DNA of 64,000 bases from SAR324 cluster bacterium (lineage in GTDB: Bacteria; SAR324; NAC60-12). A program made the translations under genes and the position numbers. Location of the stretch: NCBI GenBank assembly GCA_015231825.1, contig JADGAV010000018.1:1-64000 (forward strand). The letters run 5' to 3'. The notes beneath the pieces are model-generated. The model was not told the origin of the DNA. It saw only the letters and a list, made by a program, of their open reading frames with translations, and searched no databases. Below are positions 62,401-64,000 of the stretch, piece after piece; position 1 is the stretch's first letter, and the number at the start of each line of letters is the position of its first letter.

Positions 62401-64000
62401 CTAAAGAATCAGGCGGGATTTATAAGAAGAATATTGTTCATAGTCACCACCACTGGACATGATCCGCAATACCAGGTCCTGCGGGCATTCTTCAATGAAC
62501 CGTGAACGGGAGGATAAATCGCTGCTGCCGAAAGAACTGTTGATAATCGGGGCAGTGAGGGTCAAGTGGCGGCGGGCGCGGGTCATAGCAACATAAAAGA
62601 GACGACGTTCTTCTTCCAGTTTTTCCTCTGGTTCAAGGCAACGCTGATGGGGAAATTGCCCTTCTGTAAGTCCTATAACAAAAACTGCATCCCATTCCAG
62701 ACCTTTTGCTTGATGAATGGTGCTCAAGGTCAGGCAATCATCTTCCTGAACCTCTTCGGCTTCGTAGTCTTTTATCACAGTTGGGCCCACCAAGGAGAGT
62801 TCATTGAGCAAGCGTTCCAAGGACTTATATTTGGCAGCAAATTCTGCTAAGAAGGAAATATCGATCCCCCTCTGTCTAAAATTCTCGTAGGAAACCAAAA
62901 GAAAGTCCTTGTAAACCATATCATAAACTGTCGAAATCATTTCTGCAGGAGTGATTCCTTCTATCAGAATACTTTTAAAACAATGAAGAATATGCCCCCA
63001 CTCTGTTTGTGCATTTTTGGGAATACATTTTTGAAGTTCAGTGTTATCGAGGGTGAGACGGACTGCTCTTTGTTCCAAAAATACATTGAATATTTTCTGG
63101 GCGGTTCTGTTTCCGATTCCGGGAATCAGTTTTAGAACACGCATCCAGGCAATTTCATCAAGGGGGTTGAAAACAATTTTTAAGAATGAAAGAATGTCTT
63201 TCATATGGGCTTGTTCAAAAAACTGAACCCCGGATCGGACGATAAAGGGAATCCCTCTCTGGGTTAATACCAACTGGAGAGCTGCTGCCTGGACATGATT
63301 GCGGTAAAGCACGCTCATCTGATTGAGTTTAATATCCTGATCGAGCAATTTGAGGATTTGTTCCACCACCACCTCCGCTTCTGCTTCTGGATCATAAAGG
63401 TAGTGAATGGCAGGCTTTTCCAGTTTTGGCAGGATAGAATAGAGCTCTTTTCGGAATTGCTCTTTATTCAAATTAATACTACTATTAGCCAACGCGAGAA
63501 TGTCAGGAGTGCTGCGATAGTTTTGTTCAAGGCGATAGGTCATCGCTTTGTATTTCATCGGGAAATCAAGAATATTTTTGAAATTTGCTCCCCTCCAGCT
63601 ATAGATCGACTGGGCGTCATCGCCCACCACCATCAAATTTTGATGGGTTTGAGCTAGATGTTCGAGGATGCTTGCCTGCACCTTGTTGGTGTCCTGATAT
63701 TCATCCACCAAAATAAACTTTATTTGTTGAACCCAAGGTAAGCTCTCTCGTTTTTTCAATAAGAGATCCAGCCAGTTTTCCAGTAAATCATCAAAATCCA
63801 TCGCATTGTTACGACGTTTTTTTTGACGATAGGTGTGATGAACCTTAACAATTTCGTCAATAAGATGGTGAAAATGAGGATATTGTGACTCGATGAGCCG
63901 CTCTAGTTCGAAAAGACGTTGGGAGTAGGAGTTTTGGTGAATGGTGATTTCATCGCAGTTCTGGTTGAAAGCCAGGGAAAAAATGTTTTGCAGAAGCGCT
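62401..64000 (-). CDS. UvrD/Rep-type helicase, 5' end outside window
   Basis: The frame is open to the right edge, so the start and Walker A motif are beyond the window; about 533 residues are seen. Motif II VDEYQDTN, motif III VVGDDAQSIYSWRGA, motif IV region EQNYRST, motif V LSTIHQAKGLEWDAVF and motif VI YVAMTRARR identify an SF1A DNA helicase. The internal Met at 63801 is not the start. It resembles the PcrA/UvrD/Rep group; no AddB or nuclease domain is visible in this part. Confidence 0.9.
   Translation of the reverse strand, partial: ALLQNIFSLAFNQNCDEITIHQNSYSQRLFELERLIESQYPHFHHLIDEIVKVHHTYRQKKRRNNAMDFDDLLENWLDLLLKKRESLPWVQQIKFILVDEYQDTNKVQASILEHLAQTHQNLMVVGDDAQSIYSWRGANFKNILDFPMKYKAMTYRLEQNYRSTPDILALANSSINLNKEQFRKELYSILPKLEKPAIHYLYDPEAEAEVVVEQILKLLDQDIKLNQMSVLYRNHVQAAALQLVLTQRGIPFIVRSGVQFFEQAHMKDILSFLKIVFNPLDEIAWMRVLKLIPGIGNRTAQKIFNVFLEQRAVRLTLDNTELQKCIPKNAQTEWGHILHCFKSILIEGITPAEMISTVYDMVYKDFLLVSYENFRQRGIDISFLAEFAAKYKSLERLLNELSLVGPTVIKDYEAEEVQEDDCLTLSTIHQAKGLEWDAVFVIGLTEGQFPHQRCLEPEEKLEEERRLFYVAMTRARRHLTLTAPIINSSFGSSDLSSRSRFIEECPQDLVLRIMSSGGDYEQYSSYKSRLIL

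Overview
The window looks like a chromosome segment of a Gram-negative bacterium. It carries an lps heptosyltransferase (waaF), an isc/hsc iron-sulfur operon, rlmKL, nuoM, tyrS and ettA, periplasmic proteins with signal peptides, and an OmpA/MotB-type protein. One gene has an in-frame TGA exactly at a catalytic cysteine position, with a SECIS-like hairpin behind it, so the host probably makes selenoproteins. A proteobacterial or deltaproteobacterial-like lineage (for example SAR324-type) is my guess from gene content; the sequence does not fix the taxon.

Layout. 0.2-11 kb: a sugar-acid utilisation region. A leftward operon runs XRE-cupin regulator, SDR, GH88-type hydrolase, TIM-barrel isomerase, Gfo/Idh oxidoreductase. 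A divergent bicupin, a sulfotransferase/aminotransferase pair, a DHDPS-family lyase and dgoK-dgoA follow. Together they would release and oxidise uronic-type sugars and feed 2-keto-3-deoxy acids to pyruvate and triose phosphate. 11-18 kb: rlmKL, an HNH nuclease, an isolated nuoM and tyrS. 18-23.4 kb: a leftward isc operon (Rrf2 regulator, iscS, iscU, hscB, hscA) with a good palindromic operator. 23.5-26.1 kb: tRNA-Val followed by decayed mobile DNA: a frameshifted nuclease, a truncated IHF-like gene, IS66 debris and an internally deleted IS21 element with its end repeats. 26-33 kb: CDF metal exporter, tRNA-Asp, csp, a beta-CASP nuclease, twin XRE regulators, a thioesterase and a NUDIX-MBL fusion. 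33-42 kb: an oxidoreductase, a lactonase-like enzyme, an operon of two CPA2-type antiporters with PTS-IIA-like and PII-like proteins, waaF and small genes. 42-52 kb: ettA, a cytoplasmic-facing molybdopterin oxidoreductase with a fused FeS/NrfD subunit, an Rrf2 regulator and tusA (a likely sulfur-oxidation module), and an acyl-CoA synthetase.

51.9-59.7 kb is the most novel part. A TolR/MotB-like protein of 1271 residues has one TM helix with the ion-channel Asp, about 1,000 residues of coiled coil built from 28- and 11-residue modules, and a C-terminal OmpA-like domain. It sits with a MotA/TolQ-like channel and an SH3-type periplasmic protein, and a TerB-like gene is divergent. I read this as a candidate ion-driven motor or tether system. 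59.8-64 kb: the AhpD/CMD-type selenoprotein candidate, two membrane or exported proteins, a very small membrane ORF and the C-terminal part of a UvrD/Rep helicase that runs off the window.
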